From Negativicoccus massiliensis (lineage in GTDB: Bacteria > Bacillota > Negativicutes > Veillonellales > Negativicoccaceae), in NCBI GenBank assembly GCA_900155405.1, contig LT700188.1, positions 930,001 to 994,000 on the forward strand: DNA of 64,000 bases, written 5' to 3'. Positions 18,094 through 27,471 of this stretch are shown piece after piece (positions within the stretch are counted from its first letter, which is position 1; each line of letters opens with the position of its first letter). The notes beneath the pieces were generated by a model, which was not told the DNA's origin, did not search any database, and saw nothing but the letters and a program-made list of their open reading frames with translations. A program made the translations under genes and the position numbers.

Positions 18094-18969
18094 TTATTTC
18101 AGTAACGCCAAAAGCCGCTCCAGTTCATCCCAACTCGCATACGGAATGCGAATTTCACCATGCGTCTTGCTGCCGTTCCCCTGCGCGGTAATATCCACTT
18201 TCGTTCCGAGCAATAAGGTCAGTTCCTCACTTTCCGCATGGAGATAGGCTTCGACGTTCGCATCCGCTTTTTTTCTTTTTTTCTGCTTCGGCGCTTTCCG
18301 AGCCGGCGTTTTGTTCTCGGCAAGCAACGTTTCTACCCGGCGCGCGCTTAAACCTTCCGCGACAATTTTTTGCGCCCAGCGCACCTGCGCATCCGGATCC
18401 TCCACCACCAGTAAAGGCCGTACCTGTCCGACGGTGAGCTCGCGCCGCGCCAACAGTTCACGCACAAAATCCGGCAGCTGGAGAAGTCGCATCATATTGG
18501 TAATATACGGACGACTGCGGCCGACTTTCGTCGCGATTTGCGCCTGCGTCAGAGAAAATTCATCACGCAAACGATAGTACGCCGCCGCTTCTTCAATCGG
18601 ATTTAAGTTTTCACGTTGCAAGTTTTCGATTAACGCGACCGCGGCCAGCGCGGCATCGTCGTAATCACGAATGACTACCGGCACGGTGCTAAGCTTGGCA
18701 ATTTTAGCGGCGCGCAAACGCCGTTCCCCCGCGACCAGTTGGTAGCCGTCCCCGACCTTCATCACAATGAGCGGCTGAATAATGCCGTACTCTTTAATCG
18801 ACGCGGCCAAGTCATTCAATTCGTTTTCAGCAAACTCCTGCCGAGGCTGTTGCGGATTCGGTGCAATCTCCGTGATCGAAATTTCCTGCACCGCGTTTTG
18901 CGCCGCCGATTCGCTGCCGCCCAGCAGAGCACCCAGACCGCGGCCCGGATTCATGCCTTTTTTAGCCAC
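18094..18969 (-). CDS. parB: Chromosome partitioning protein ParB (Spo0J)
   Basis: ParB is a CTP-dependent clamp that loads at parS and guides origin segregation with ParA. The protein has the N-terminal ParA-stimulating motif GRGLGALLGG, the ParB/sulfiredoxin CTPase domain with GERRLRAA, a helix-turn-helix (LTQAQIATKVGRSRPYITNMM) and a C-terminal dimerisation domain. I chose GTG at 18969 (VAKKGMN), nine bases after AGGAGG; it overlaps the parA stop by eight bases. A longer ATG frame from 19029 lies wholly inside parA. Confidence 0.93.
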   Translation of the reverse strand: MAKKGMNPGRGLGALLGGSESAAQNAVQEISITEIAPNPQQPRQEFAENELNDLAASIKEYGIIQPLIVMKVGDGYQLVAGERRLRAAKIAKLSTVPVVIRDYDDAALAAVALIENLQRENLNPIEEAAAYYRLRDEFSLTQAQIATKVGRSRPYITNMMRLLQLPDFVRELLARRELTVGQVRPLLVVEDPDAQVRWAQKIVAEGLSARRVETLLAENKTPARKAPKQKKRKKADANVEAYLHAESEELTLLLGTKVDITAQGNGSKTHGEIRIPYASWDELERLLALLK

Positions 18970-19723
18970 GCCGTAACACCTCCTGCGCCAATTCGCGATA
19001 CACTTCCGCGCCTTTGGATTTGTCGTCATAAAGAATAATCGGCTCGCCGTAGCTCGGCGCTTCGCTTAATCGCACATTGCGCGGAATCAACGTGCGGTAG
19101 ACTTTTTCGCCGAAATGTTTTTTGACTTCATCGGCCACCTGCAAAGACAAATTGGTGCGCCCGTCAAACATCGTCAACACAACGCCTTCCAAATGCAAGC
19201 CCGGGTTCCAGTTGCCCGAAACCGAATGAATCGTCTGCAAAAGCTGCGCCACTCCTTCCAATGCGTAGTATTCGCACTGAACGGGCACCAACACCGATCC
19301 CGCCGCGACCAACGCGTTCACCGTTAAAAGGCCCAAGGACGGCGGGCAGTCAATTAAGATATAGTCGAATTTCTTTTTTAATTTACCTAAGGCGTCACGC
19401 AATTTTGTTTCACGTGAAACCATGTTGACCAATTCGACTTCCGCGCCGGCCAACGCGATCGTCGCGGGCAAAACGGACAATCCCTCCACGGCGGTCTTCA
19501 CGCATGCTTTTTTGGCGGACGCACCTTCGATCAGCACTTCATACCCGGAACTTTCGATTCGGTCCTTATCGATCCCCAGACCGCTGGTCGCATTTCCCTG
19601 CGCGTCCATGTCTACCAACAGTACGGCTTGACCCGCTTCCGCCAGGCAGGCCGCCAGGTTTACAGCGGTCGTCGTTTTGCCTACGCCGCCCTTCTGATTC
19701 ATAACGGCAATAATTTTGCCCAC
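18962..19723 (-). CDS. parA: Chromosome partitioning ATPase ParA (Soj)
   Basis: A 253-residue ParA/Soj ATPase with the deviant Walker A KGGVGKTTT at residues 11-19, Walker A' VDMDAQGNAT and Walker B LIDCPPSLG. In Firmicutes Soj works with ParB in origin segregation and also modulates DnaA. The start is GTG at 19723, seven bases after GGAGG. A near-perfect parS lies inside its coding sequence. It heads the parA-parB-DUF4446-M23 transcript. Confidence 0.95.
   Translation of the reverse strand: MGKIIAVMNQKGGVGKTTTAVNLAACLAEAGQAVLLVDMDAQGNATSGLGIDKDRIESSGYEVLIEGASAKKACVKTAVEGLSVLPATIALAGAEVELVNMVSRETKLRDALGKLKKKFDYILIDCPPSLGLLTVNALVAAGSVLVPVQCEYYALEGVAQLLQTIHSVSGNWNPGLHLEGVVLTMFDGRTNLSLQVADEVKKHFGEKVYRTLIPRNVRLSEAPSYGEPIILYDDKSKGAEVYRELAQEVLRRG
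19406..19421. other. parS: parS site inside parA (15/16)
   Basis: TGTTTCACGTGAAACC differs from the consensus only in the last base. A parS within parA/soj coding sequence is common in Firmicutes. Confidence 0.9.
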
Positions 19724-19754
19724 CGTGGCACCTCCATTTCTATTCGTACTTTAT

Positions 19755-19763
19755 AGTATATCA
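19755..19763 (-). promoter_or_regulatory. Probable extended -10 promoter of parA
   Basis: Minus strand TGATATACT about 30 bases before the parA start. A TTGACA exists at 19782-19787 but with a 21-base spacer, too long for a classical pair. Confidence 0.4.
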
Positions 19764-19817
19764 CACTGATCGACAGCGCTTTGTCAAAAGTCGATTTGTT
19801 TTTTCTTCCGCCCGCAT

Positions 19818-19847
19818 AAAAAAGACCGTCCGCAGACGGCCTTTTTA
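19818..19847 (-). terminator. Intrinsic terminator of ppk2
   Basis: GACCGTC-CGCA-GACGGCC stem with T6 on the minus strand, directly after the ppk2 stop codon. Confidence 0.8.
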
Positions 19848-20741
19848 TCCGAATAAATCTTCCAAGGTCATGTTTTTGTCTTTCGCCAAGACTTTTTGCC
19901 AGTGCTCCAAATGTTCCTTTTCCGCTCCGGATAGTGCCGGGAACTGCGGATCCAATTGTTCCAACAGCTGCAAGGTCGCTTGCGCCGCCAAGTAACGCGT
20001 GTACCATTTCTTATCCGCCGGCAGTATATACCAGGGCGCATGCTTCGTCGATGTGGCCTGAATCATATCCGCATACACATTTTGATAATTGTTCCAATAC
20101 TTGCGTTCATTGATATCGGCCATGGAAAATTTCCAGTTCTTTTCCGGCCGTTTAATTCGATCAATCAGCCGCTCCGCCTGCTCTTCTTTCGAAACGTGCA
20201 AGAAAAATTTCAGCATAAAATAGCCGTTTTCATACAAGTAACGTTCCCAATCATTGATTTGACGAAAGCGTTCCTGCCAAAACTCCTTGTCGATTTCGAC
20301 ATCGCTGCCCGGAAAGTTTTGATCTTTCAATAAATTATGTACCCGCGTAACGATGACGTCTTCATAATGGGAGCGATTGAAAATGCCGATTTCGCCGCGC
20401 CGCGGTAAGGCCCGATTGACGCGCCAGAGATAATCGCGATCCAATTCTTCGCTTGACGGCTGTTTAAAGGTGGCGACACGTACGCCTTGCGGATTGAGAA
20501 CAGTGTAGACATGCTTGATGAGGCCGTCTTTACCCGCCGCATCCATCGCTTGCAAAACGACGATAATGCCATGTTTATTTTCTGCATAAAGTCGTTCCTG
20601 GTAAACTTTCAGTTCTTCCAAAACTTCCGGAAACAGTTCTTCCTTTACCGTCTGTTTATCCGCTTCTTTCGGGGGAGCTGTCGGAATATTTTTCAAATCC
20701 AACTTGTCTTTATGATGCACGAGATACCGTTTGGCGTCCAT
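19845..20741 (-). CDS. ppk2: PPK2 family polyphosphate kinase
   Basis: Class I PPK2 enzymes transfer phosphate between polyphosphate and nucleoside diphosphates (or AMP), so they regenerate ATP/GTP from polyphosphate. This 298-residue protein carries the family Walker A QAMDAAGKDG near residue 65, the lid region RRGEIGIFNRSHYEDVIVTR and the C-terminal WYILPADKKWYTR. Length and motifs are normal. AGGAGGA precedes the ATG. It interrupts the usual rsmG-parA order and has its own terminator. Confidence 0.9.
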   Translation of the reverse strand: MDAKRYLVHHKDKLDLKNIPTAPPKEADKQTVKEELFPEVLEELKVYQERLYAENKHGIIVVLQAMDAAGKDGLIKHVYTVLNPQGVRVATFKQPSSEELDRDYLWRVNRALPRRGEIGIFNRSHYEDVIVTRVHNLLKDQNFPGSDVEIDKEFWQERFRQINDWERYLYENGYFMLKFFLHVSKEEQAERLIDRIKRPEKNWKFSMADINERKYWNNYQNVYADMIQATSTKHAPWYILPADKKWYTRYLAAQATLQLLEQLDPQFPALSGAEKEHLEHWQKVLAKDKNMTLEDLFG

Positions 20742-20783
20742 GGGTCTTCCTCCTCACTTTAATCTCAATTATTGTCACTTATA

Positions 20784-21518
20784 TTATAAAGGTTGTTTTG
20801 CCGCTTTGCCCGGCGCGCGCGGAAAACGTTTCGGCGTCGCCTGTACTTTTTGAATAATGCAGAGCACGCGTTCATCAAACCATTCGCCGCGCTGCAATTC
20901 GCGGACTTCGCACAACGTACCGCCAAGCTCCCGAATAGCATTTTGCGCGGCGCTCGCTTCCTCCGTGCCCTTCGGCCCTTTCCAGGCCAGAAAATAACCG
21001 CCTCGAGCGACAAAAGGCAACGCCCACTCGCAGAGCACGCGTAAATCGGCGACGGCCCGCGACGTCACCACCGCAAACTGTTCACGATATTCCTTCGCTT
21101 GACCGGCAAATTCGGCGCGCTCATGGAGGATCTGCACATTCGCAAGGCCGATTGTTTGCGCGGCGGCGGCGACAAAACGCAATTTTTTACCGACGGAGTC
21201 GAGCAACGTCCATTCGACATCCGGTGTAAGAATCGCCAGCGGAATGCCCGGAAAGCCGCCGCCCGTACCGAGGTCAAGCGCGCGTGAGCGCGCCGGAAAA
21301 TACGCGGGGTCATAGCCTAACCACGAATCGATATAATGCTTCGCTAAAAATTCCTGCGGCTCGGTAATCGAAGTCAAATTCATCACGCGATTTCGCTCGA
21401 TTACCGCGTCATAATACGCCGCATACGCCTGACTTTGCTCCGGCGTCAAGGCGATCCCCAGCGACTTTGCCGCCGCTGCTATTTGTTCCGAGCTGAGCGT
21501 TGTCGTTTCAGGCATCAT
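20784..21518 (-). CDS. rsmG: 16S rRNA (guanine527-N7)-methyltransferase RsmG
   Basis: RsmG (GidB) methylates G527 of 16S rRNA using S-adenosylmethionine; its loss gives low-level streptomycin resistance in other bacteria. The SAM-binding motif is ALDLGTGGGFPGIPLAI, preceded by the family pattern NLTSITEPQEFLAKHYIDS. 244 residues is normal. Two adjacent ATGs (21518 and 21515) share the GGGAG site. The start overlaps the end of mnmG. Confidence 0.95.
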   Translation of the reverse strand: MMPETTTLSSEQIAAAAKSLGIALTPEQSQAYAAYYDAVIERNRVMNLTSITEPQEFLAKHYIDSWLGYDPAYFPARSRALDLGTGGGFPGIPLAILTPDVEWTLLDSVGKKLRFVAAAAQTIGLANVQILHERAEFAGQAKEYREQFAVVTSRAVADLRVLCEWALPFVARGGYFLAWKGPKGTEEASAAQNAIRELGGTLCEVRELQRGEWFDERVLCIIQKVQATPKRFPRAPGKAAKQPL

Positions 21519-23394
21519 GATCGACTCCCTGTCGCCGTTGCTGCTCCAAATAAATCATCAACACGGTAATATCCGCCGGCGAAACGCCGGAAACGCGCGA
21601 GGCCTGACCTAATGTGGCCGGTTTGACCTGCTGCAGTTTTTGCCGTGCTTCGATCGAGATACCGCGCAATGTATCATATGGTAAATCGTCCGGGAGTTGC
21701 GTCGTTTCCATTTTCTGCTGACGGCGAATGCGTTCCTGCTGTTTCGTAATATAACCTTCATACTTGGTCGAAACGGACAGCTCTTCCCGCACATCAATGC
21801 CCGGGTCGTCCCAGCCGAGCAAATCCGCGATATCCCCATACGAAAGCTCGGGTCGCCGCAATAGTTGCGCGGCGGTCGTGCCGGTTTTCAGCGCGGCGCT
21901 TCCCAAACGCGTGAGATAGGCATTGGTTTCCGCTGTCGGCGTAAGCATCGTTTCGTTCAGCTTTCGATGCCCTTCTTCCACCGCGGCGCGTTTCGCTTCA
22001 TACCGCGCCCAACGATCGTCACTTACTAAACCGAGTGTACGCCCGAGCGGTGTCAAACGCAAATCCGCATTGTCTTGACGCAATAGCAGACGATATTCAC
22101 TGCGGCTCGTCATCATGCGATACGGTTCATTCGTTCCCTTCGTCACCAAGTCGTCAATCAGCGTGCCGATGTAGGCTTGCGCGCGCGTCAGCGTAAACGG
22201 TTCTTTACCGAGTACATAATGCGCCGCGTTAATGCCGGCGATGAAACCCTGCGCCGCGGCTTCTTCATACCCCGATGTCCCGTTCGCCTGACCGGCGGAA
22301 AAAAGTCCGTCGCATTTTTTATAACGCAATCCCGCCGTCAGTTGCAACGGGTCCAGACATTCATATTCAATCGCGTACGCCGGACGCATGATTTCGACAT
22401 TCTCCAAGCCGGGGATCGTACGCAAAAAAGCATACTGCACGTCCATCGGCAATGATGTCGACATGCCCTGGACATACATTTCGTTCGTTTCCAAACCTTC
22501 CGGCTCGATGAAGAGTTGATGCCGTTCTTTATCCGCAAAGCGCACCACTTTGTCTTCAATCGAAGGACAATAGCGCGCGCCGACGCCGTGCACCAGCCCC
22601 GCATATAAAGGAGCTCGATCTAAGTTGGCGCGAATAATCGCATGCGTTTCCGCATTGGTGTAAGTCAACCAGCAACAAGTCGCGTTACGATCTTTGCGTT
22701 CGGATAAAAAGGAAAATGTGTGGAAATCCTTGTCACCGTCCTGACGTTCCATGCGCTCAAGCGACAGCGTACGCAGATCGACGCGACTCGGCGTGCCCGT
22801 TTTGAAACGACGCAGTTCGACGCCATGCGCCCGCAATGAATCGGCAAGCTTCAAGCTCGCGCGGTAGCCGTTCGGACCGCCGCTGTACTTATGCGTACCG
22901 ATCAGGATTTCACCTTGTAAATACGTTCCTGTCGCCAAGACAACCGCTTTTGCGCGATACGCTTCATCCAGCTCCGTTTTAATGCCGGTAACGCGACCGT
23001 CCTCTACCAGAAGATCGGTTACCATCAATTGCTTGACATCCAGACGCGGTTCATTTTCAACGATTTGTTTCATGCGACGATGGTACGCGTTTTTATCATT
23101 TTGCGCGCGCAACGCATGAACGGCCGGACCTTTGCCGCGGTTGAGCATGCGCATCTGAATCGCCGTTTCATCGGCGACTATCCCCATCTGTCCGCCCAAC
23201 GCGTCCAACTCCCGTACGAGCTGGCTCTTACCCGGACCGCCGATCGCCGGATTGCACGGCATCATCGCAATATTTTCCAGACTGATCGTGCACAACAATG
23301 TGCGCGCGCCCAAACGCGCCGCGGCGAGGCCCGCTTCACAGCCCGCATGGCCGGCGCCGATCACGATCACGTCGTAACTTGCTACTTCGTACAT
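21508..23394 (-). CDS. mnmG: tRNA uridine-5-carboxymethylaminomethyl modification enzyme MnmG
   Basis: MnmG (GidA) works with MnmE to modify U34 of certain tRNAs, using FAD and a methylene-folate. The FAD motif VIVIGAGHAGCEAG lies near the start; further family marks are ARYCPSIEDKVVRF and GTSGYEEAAAQG. The ATG at 23394 (MYEVAS) has AAGGGGAAG upstream and gives a normal 628 residues; an in-frame start 15 codons earlier would lie in mnmE. It begins 10 bases after the mnmE stop. Confidence 0.95.
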   Translation of the reverse strand: MYEVASYDVIVIGAGHAGCEAGLAAARLGARTLLCTISLENIAMMPCNPAIGGPGKSQLVRELDALGGQMGIVADETAIQMRMLNRGKGPAVHALRAQNDKNAYHRRMKQIVENEPRLDVKQLMVTDLLVEDGRVTGIKTELDEAYRAKAVVLATGTYLQGEILIGTHKYSGGPNGYRASLKLADSLRAHGVELRRFKTGTPSRVDLRTLSLERMERQDGDKDFHTFSFLSERKDRNATCCWLTYTNAETHAIIRANLDRAPLYAGLVHGVGARYCPSIEDKVVRFADKERHQLFIEPEGLETNEMYVQGMSTSLPMDVQYAFLRTIPGLENVEIMRPAYAIEYECLDPLQLTAGLRYKKCDGLFSAGQANGTSGYEEAAAQGFIAGINAAHYVLGKEPFTLTRAQAYIGTLIDDLVTKGTNEPYRMMTSRSEYRLLLRQDNADLRLTPLGRTLGLVSDDRWARYEAKRAAVEEGHRKLNETMLTPTAETNAYLTRLGSAALKTGTTAAQLLRRPELSYGDIADLLGWDDPGIDVREELSVSTKYEGYITKQQERIRRQQKMETTQLPDDLPYDTLRGISIEARQKLQQVKPATLGQASRVSGVSPADITVLMIYLEQQRRQGVDHDA

Positions 23395-23404
23395 GTTCTT
23401 CCCC

Positions 23405-24787
23405 TTACTTACCGACGCAAAAACGTCGGAAAATTTCATCGGTAATACTTGCCTCCGGGTTCCGCCCGACGATCGCGCCCAACGCGTCCCAGGCCGCCCG
23501 TAAATCTTCCGTAATCAAATCTTCCATCAAACCTTCATGCAGACCCTGCTGCGCGGAACGCAATGCGTCGAGCGCCCGACGCGCCAAATCCTCTTGGCGT
23601 ACGTTCGTCAAAAGAACACTGTCCGCGCCGGCTTGCAGCTGATGTTGCTCAACATAGGTCGCCAACACGTTGCCGAGATCATCCATACCGGTACCCGTAC
23701 GCGCCGCGATCGCTACCTGCGGGAGACCGCCGGTGAGCGCCTCCACCTCGGCAAGATCCGCCCGTAAGGGTAAGTCCGTTTTGTTGAGAAGTAAAATCGC
23801 CGCTTTATTTTGCAAGGTCGCAAGCCATGCGCGCGTTTCCGCCGTCAGCGGCTGCGATGCGTCCAGCACGGCGAGAATCAAATCCGCCTGCGCGAGTTCG
23901 CGGTGCGTACGCGCAATCCCCATTTGTTCAATTTGATCGCTCGCTTCACGAATGCCCGCCGTGTCCACAAGCACCAGCGGAATGCCGTGAATCAGCGCCG
24001 ATTCCGTAATCGTGTCGCGTGTCGTGCCGGGAATATCAGTCACAATCGCGCGCTCTTCCGCCAGCAATTGATTCAAAAGACTTGATTTGCCCGCATTGGG
24101 CAAGCCCGCGATGACGGTTTTTAAGCCCTCTTTCCAAACTTTTCCCGCCGCCGCGCGGGCGATCATCGTTTCCAATTCGGTGATGATCGCGGTCAGCTTC
24201 GTATCAATTTCCGCCGGCGTCAACTCCGCCAAATCCTCTTCGGGATAATCAATCACCGCTTCCAACGAAGCCACGAGCTCGGTCACCGCCGCGCCGGTCG
24301 CTTCCACCCAGCGGGAAAGTTTGCCCGTCAGTTGCCCGACCGCCACGCCTAAGCCGACTTCACTTTTCGCGGTAATAATATCATCCACCGCTTCCGCCTG
24401 CGTCAAATCAATACGCCCGTTCAAAAAGGCGCGTTCGGTAAATTCACCGCGCTCCGCCAAGCGCGCACCCGCTTGGAGGCAAAGCTGCAAGCTGCGTTGT
24501 AACACCAGCATCCCGCCATGCAGTTGCAACTCCACGACATCTTCACCCGTATACGAACGCGGCGCGCGCATGACAAGCATAATGCCTTCGTCCATCGTTT
24601 GCCCGTCCGCTACGATATGACCGTAATGCGCCCGAAAACCGCGCGCCTTGCTCCAGTCGAGCGGCGTGTACGGCCGAAAAACGCGCGCGGCGAGCGCCAG
24701 CGCATCCGGCCCGCTGATTCGGATAATACCGATTCCGCCCGTGCCGAACGGCGTTGCGATCGCGGCAATGGTATCTTCGTTATACAT
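23405..24787 (-). CDS. mnmE: tRNA modification GTPase MnmE
   Basis: MnmE (TrmE) is the GTPase partner of MnmG. The 460-residue protein has the N-terminal folate-binding domain (IATPFGTGGIGIIRISG), the G domain with GLPNAGKSS, DIPGTTRD, DTAG and NKTD, and ends in FCVGK, the C-terminal CxGK motif essential for modification. A hairpin terminator lies just upstream, between it and jag, so it may use its own promoter or read-through. Confidence 0.96.
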   Translation of the reverse strand: MYNEDTIAAIATPFGTGGIGIIRISGPDALALAARVFRPYTPLDWSKARGFRAHYGHIVADGQTMDEGIMLVMRAPRSYTGEDVVELQLHGGMLVLQRSLQLCLQAGARLAERGEFTERAFLNGRIDLTQAEAVDDIITAKSEVGLGVAVGQLTGKLSRWVEATGAAVTELVASLEAVIDYPEEDLAELTPAEIDTKLTAIITELETMIARAAAGKVWKEGLKTVIAGLPNAGKSSLLNQLLAEERAIVTDIPGTTRDTITESALIHGIPLVLVDTAGIREASDQIEQMGIARTHRELAQADLILAVLDASQPLTAETRAWLATLQNKAAILLLNKTDLPLRADLAEVEALTGGLPQVAIAARTGTGMDDLGNVLATYVEQHQLQAGADSVLLTNVRQEDLARRALDALRSAQQGLHEGLMEDLITEDLRAAWDALGAIVGRNPEASITDEIFRRFCVGK

Positions 24788-24800
24788 AATTCTCCTCAGA

Positions 24801-24829
24801 AAAAGAAAGACCGGGATCGCCCCGGTCTG
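24801..24829 (-). terminator. Hairpin between jag and mnmE
   Basis: AGACCGGG/CCCGGTCT (24808-24815 with 24821-24828) followed on the minus strand by CTTTCTTTTTC. The T-tract is interrupted, so it may be a partial terminator inside the cluster. Confidence 0.65.
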
Positions 24830-24837
24830 TAATGCGT

Positions 24838-25785
24838 TTACTGCTTGTAGTGAATCACCAAGTGGCGATTATCCAGTTCGCCTTCACTCTTCGTGTAGAC
24901 GTCCGGATCGTCCTGCAATGTCAGATGAATAATTTTGCGTTCATACGCATTCATCGGCTCCAACACCAAGGGGCGCTGGTTGCGTTTAACGCGATTCGCC
25001 AGACGGATCGCCAGCGATTCCAGCGTCGCTTGCCGACGTTCGCGGTAATCCTCGACATCGAGCATGACGAAGTACCGACTGCGACCGCTCTGATTGGCCG
25101 CTAAATTGGTCAGATACTGCAACGAGTCCAACGTTTTGCCGTGCTTACCGATCAAAACGCCTAACCCGCGTCCGTGCAATTGTAATAAAATGCGTTCCGC
25201 GGTAATTCGCTTTTCGATCATCACATCGAGTCCCATCGCATCGGTGACGGATTGTAAAAAAGCTTTCGCTCGCTGCGCCGTTTCCGCTTGTTCTTCCGCC
25301 GAAAACGCGTTTTGAGAGCGATGATTTGTCACCGCCTCGGTCATCGCCGCGTCGTTATCCGCTACATGCGCCGTGGCGGCTGCTGCCGCCGCCGGACGCA
25401 GCGTTTCCTCCGCCGCTTGTGCTTTCTGCTCAACAACGGTCGCTCGCGTTTCCATCACCGGTTCTTTGTTTTGCACTTCGATACCGGTGGCGTCTTCGAG
25501 ACCTGCGGACATTTGAGCCTGGCGCTTCGAAGCTTCCGTCAATTCTTCGCGCGGTACGATATAATCCGCTTTCGCGGTCTCTTCATCGACTTCCGATTCC
25601 GTCAGACTACCATACAATTTGGTGACCAGAATCCGCGCGTCTTTCGCACCGATGCCGAAAAGACCTTTTGAACCTTCCGACAGTACATCTACATTCACTT
25701 CACCGCGCGTGACTTTCAGCTCTGCTAATGCTTTCGCGGTAGCGTCTTCCACGGTTTTGCCCGTAAACTCGATTGGATGGCTCAT
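24838..25785 (-). CDS. jag: RNA-binding protein Jag/KhpB
   Basis: Jag (KhpB, EloR) is an RNA-binding protein that with KhpA affects cell elongation and small-RNA biology in Firmicutes. The order is Jag_N domain (residues 1-50, with GSKGLFGIGAKDARI), an Ala/Glu-rich variable linker of about 110 residues, a KH domain (LLQLHGRGLGVLIGKHGKTL) and a C-terminal R3H domain with NRVKRNQRPLVLEPMNAYERK. The start overlaps the yidC stop by four bases. Confidence 0.93.
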   Translation of the reverse strand: MSHPIEFTGKTVEDATAKALAELKVTRGEVNVDVLSEGSKGLFGIGAKDARILVTKLYGSLTESEVDEETAKADYIVPREELTEASKRQAQMSAGLEDATGIEVQNKEPVMETRATVVEQKAQAAEETLRPAAAAAATAHVADNDAAMTEAVTNHRSQNAFSAEEQAETAQRAKAFLQSVTDAMGLDVMIEKRITAERILLQLHGRGLGVLIGKHGKTLDSLQYLTNLAANQSGRSRYFVMLDVEDYRERRQATLESLAIRLANRVKRNQRPLVLEPMNAYERKIIHLTLQDDPDVYTKSEGELDNRHLVIHYKQ

Positions 25786-26468
25786 TTGGCACCTGCTCCC
25801 TTCGGCTTTTCACGAAACATGATAAACTGTTGCGCCATCTGGAATAAGTTGGAAACGACCCAATAAATAACCAGACCGCTCGGAAAACTTAAGCTGATAT
25901 AGCCGATGAAAAGCGGCATAAAGACCAGCATGATTTTTTGCTGCTGCGCCGCCATAGAACCCGCCGGATTGTTGCTGCTCATCGTTTGCTTTTGCATGAT
26001 GAACGTCGACAGCGCGGACAGAACCGGTAAAACATAGTACGGATCGGTCGCGCCCAGGCTCGGCAGCCATAAGAAGCTGATATGGTCGGGATCGTATTGG
26101 TAACTGCGCAACGCGTAGAAAATCGAAATCAGAAACGGCATCTGAATCAGCATCGGCAGGCAGCCCGACAGCGGATTGACACCCATCTCCTGATACATCT
26201 TCGTCATTTCCATTTGAATCCGTTGCGGATCCCCTTTATATTTCTTTTGAATCTCCTGAAGGCGCGGCTGCATTTCCTGCATGCTCTTCATTGAGCGGAT
26301 CTGCTTAATCGCCAGCGGCAAAAGCAGCACGCGAATCAGAATCGTCATTACTATAATTGCGATCCCGTAACTCGGGAATCCCGCCATCTGCGTCAATTGG
26401 TAGCAAAACGACAAGAAATGCTGCATGATTGACGCCAAAAAATCAATGGCATCACTGAATATACTCAC
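25782..26468 (-). CDS. yidC: Membrane protein insertase YidC
   Basis: YidC inserts and folds inner-membrane proteins, with or without SecYEG. The protein is 228 residues, the short Gram-positive type without the large periplasmic domain of proteobacterial YidC. It has five hydrophobic segments; the conserved arginine for substrate contact lies in [11 protein letters not shown], followed by the cytoplasmic hairpin [17 protein letters not shown]. No lipobox is present, unlike in Bacillus SpoIIIJ. The start overlaps yidD by 17 bases. Confidence 0.95.
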   Translation of the reverse strand: MSIFSDAIDFLASIMQHFLSFCYQLTQMAGFPSYGIAIIVMTILIRVLLLPLAIKQIRSMKSMQEMQPRLQEIQKKYKGDPQRIQMEMTKMYQEMGVNPLSGCLPMLIQMPFLISIFYALRSYQYDPDHISFLWLPSLGATDPYYVLPVLSALSTFIMQKQTMSSNNPAGSMAAQQQKIMLVFMPLFIGYISLSFPSGLVIYWVVSNLFQMAQQFIMFREKPKGAGAK

Positions 26469-26709
26469 TCGGTTCCTCCTTTAAGGATGCGCGGGCAGGC
26501 GGTACAGGATCATAGCCCCCCGAATGCAAGGGATGACACTTCAGCAAGCGTCGCAACGCCAGCCAACTTCCCTGCAGGGGTCCGAAGCGTATAATCGCTT
26601 CGCGGGCATAACTGCTGCACGTCGGATAAAACCGACATGTCGGCGGTTTCAACGGTGAAAGAAAGCGACGGTAAAAGTCGATCATACCAATTAAAATACG
26701 CGTCAGCAT
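26452..26709 (-). CDS. yidD: Membrane protein insertion efficiency factor YidD
   Basis: Small (85 aa) conserved protein between rnpA and yidC, thought to assist YidC-dependent insertion at the inner face of the membrane. The family core is [18 protein letters not shown] followed by [13 protein letters not shown]. It overlaps rnpA by seven bases at its start and yidC by 17 at its end. Confidence 0.94.
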   Translation of the reverse strand: MLTRILIGMIDFYRRFLSPLKPPTCRFYPTCSSYAREAIIRFGPLQGSWLALRRLLKCHPLHSGGYDPVPPARASLKEEPSEYIQ

Positions 26710-27050
26710 TGCAAAAGTTTCGCCCTTCTGAGCACATATAATAAATCCCGCTCCGCTTCCGCATATGACGCTTGTGCCAACCGCTTACGTCCCACCAGAA
26801 CCAGGTGATAGCCCGGTTTCAGCTGCGGCCGATGCAGGCGATACGCTTCGCGAAGCAAACGGCGCGCACGATTTCGCGCAACCGCATTTCCTACCTTTTT
26901 GCCGGTGACAAAGCCGACCCGTGTGGGTTCGCCCTGTCGCGGCAGCACATACAGTACCAGACGATTGGCAATCACGGCACGACCGTGTTGGTAGACACGC
27001 CGGTACTCATGGCCCTGCGTAATTCGATCCCCTTTTTTCAATTCGTGCAT
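26703..27050 (-). CDS. rnpA: Ribonuclease P protein component
   Basis: RnpA is the protein subunit of RNase P, which removes 5' leaders from tRNA precursors. The 115-residue protein has the RNR motif [14 protein letters not shown] and the N-terminal [11 protein letters not shown]. It follows rpmH with a 64-base gap that holds a strong hairpin. Confidence 0.95.
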   Translation of the reverse strand: MHELKKGDRITQGHEYRRVYQHGRAVIANRLVLYVLPRQGEPTRVGFVTGKKVGNAVARNRARRLLREAYRLHRPQLKPGYHLVLVGRKRLAQASYAEAERDLLYVLRRAKLLQC

Positions 27051-27070
27051 GACAACCGTCCCTTATGTAC

Positions 27071-27102
27071 ACAAAGAACTTGGCCGAGGCCAAGTTCTTT
27101 GT
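27071..27102 (-). other. 15-bp perfect hairpin between rpmH and rnpA
   Basis: ACAAAGAACTTGGCC (27071-27085) and its exact reverse complement (27088-27102) are separated by two bases. There is no T-run, so it is not a plain terminator. It may be an RNA processing or stability element that sets rpmH and rnpA levels apart. Confidence 0.75.
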
Positions 27103-27114
27103 ATCGCCTCTCGC

Positions 27115-27249
27115 TTAGGCGGATAATTTTTTTCTGCCTTTCAATCTTCTTCTTTTCAAGACCATGCGGCCGCCTTTAGTTTTCATGCGTTCCCGAAAAC
27201 CGTGGGTACGTTTGCGCCAAAGCACACTCGGTTGATACGTCCGTTTCAT
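27115..27249 (-). CDS. rpmH: 50S ribosomal protein L34
   Basis: A 44-residue, highly basic protein, [18 protein letters not shown]..., ending KGRKKLSA. The ATG at 27249 has AGGAGGTG upstream; a longer open frame from 27330 was rejected. It is the first gene of the rpmH-rnpA-yidD-yidC-jag cluster. Confidence 0.97.
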   Translation of the reverse strand: MKRTYQPSVLWRKRTHGFRERMKTKGGRMVLKRRRLKGRKKLSA

Positions 27250-27301
27250 GTCTGCACCTCCTTCTAGCATTAGGTGAATCAGTTCATACCATAACAAAGT
27301 A

Positions 27302-27330
27302 ATTATATTGAAAAAGTTTGTCGCTGTCAA
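27302..27330 (-). promoter_or_regulatory. Strong promoter of the rpmH cluster
   Basis: Minus strand TTGACA (27325-27330), 17-base spacer, TATAAT (27302-27307): both hexamers match consensus. Confidence 0.92.
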
Positions 27331-27412
27331 TCAAAAGGCTTGTCATTACGCAAAGAATTATTCGGTTCTTAATGTATATGAAAAAGTTTTTGGTAAAATT
27401 TTCATTTTTTAC

Positions 27413-27440
27413 TTGAAGTGTTGTTATCCTGTGCTATAAT
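27413..27440 (+). promoter_or_regulatory. Promoter of brnQ
   Basis: TTGAAG (27413-27418), 16-base spacer, TATAAT (27435-27440), with TGC before the -10 box (extended -10). Confidence 0.8.
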
Positions 27441-27471
27441 TAGTGAAATATCTAATTAAGGGGTGATGAAA

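Noticed and set aside
27250-27471. Origin between rpmH and brnQ
   Set aside because: No good DnaA boxes are present there; two promoters fill the gap.
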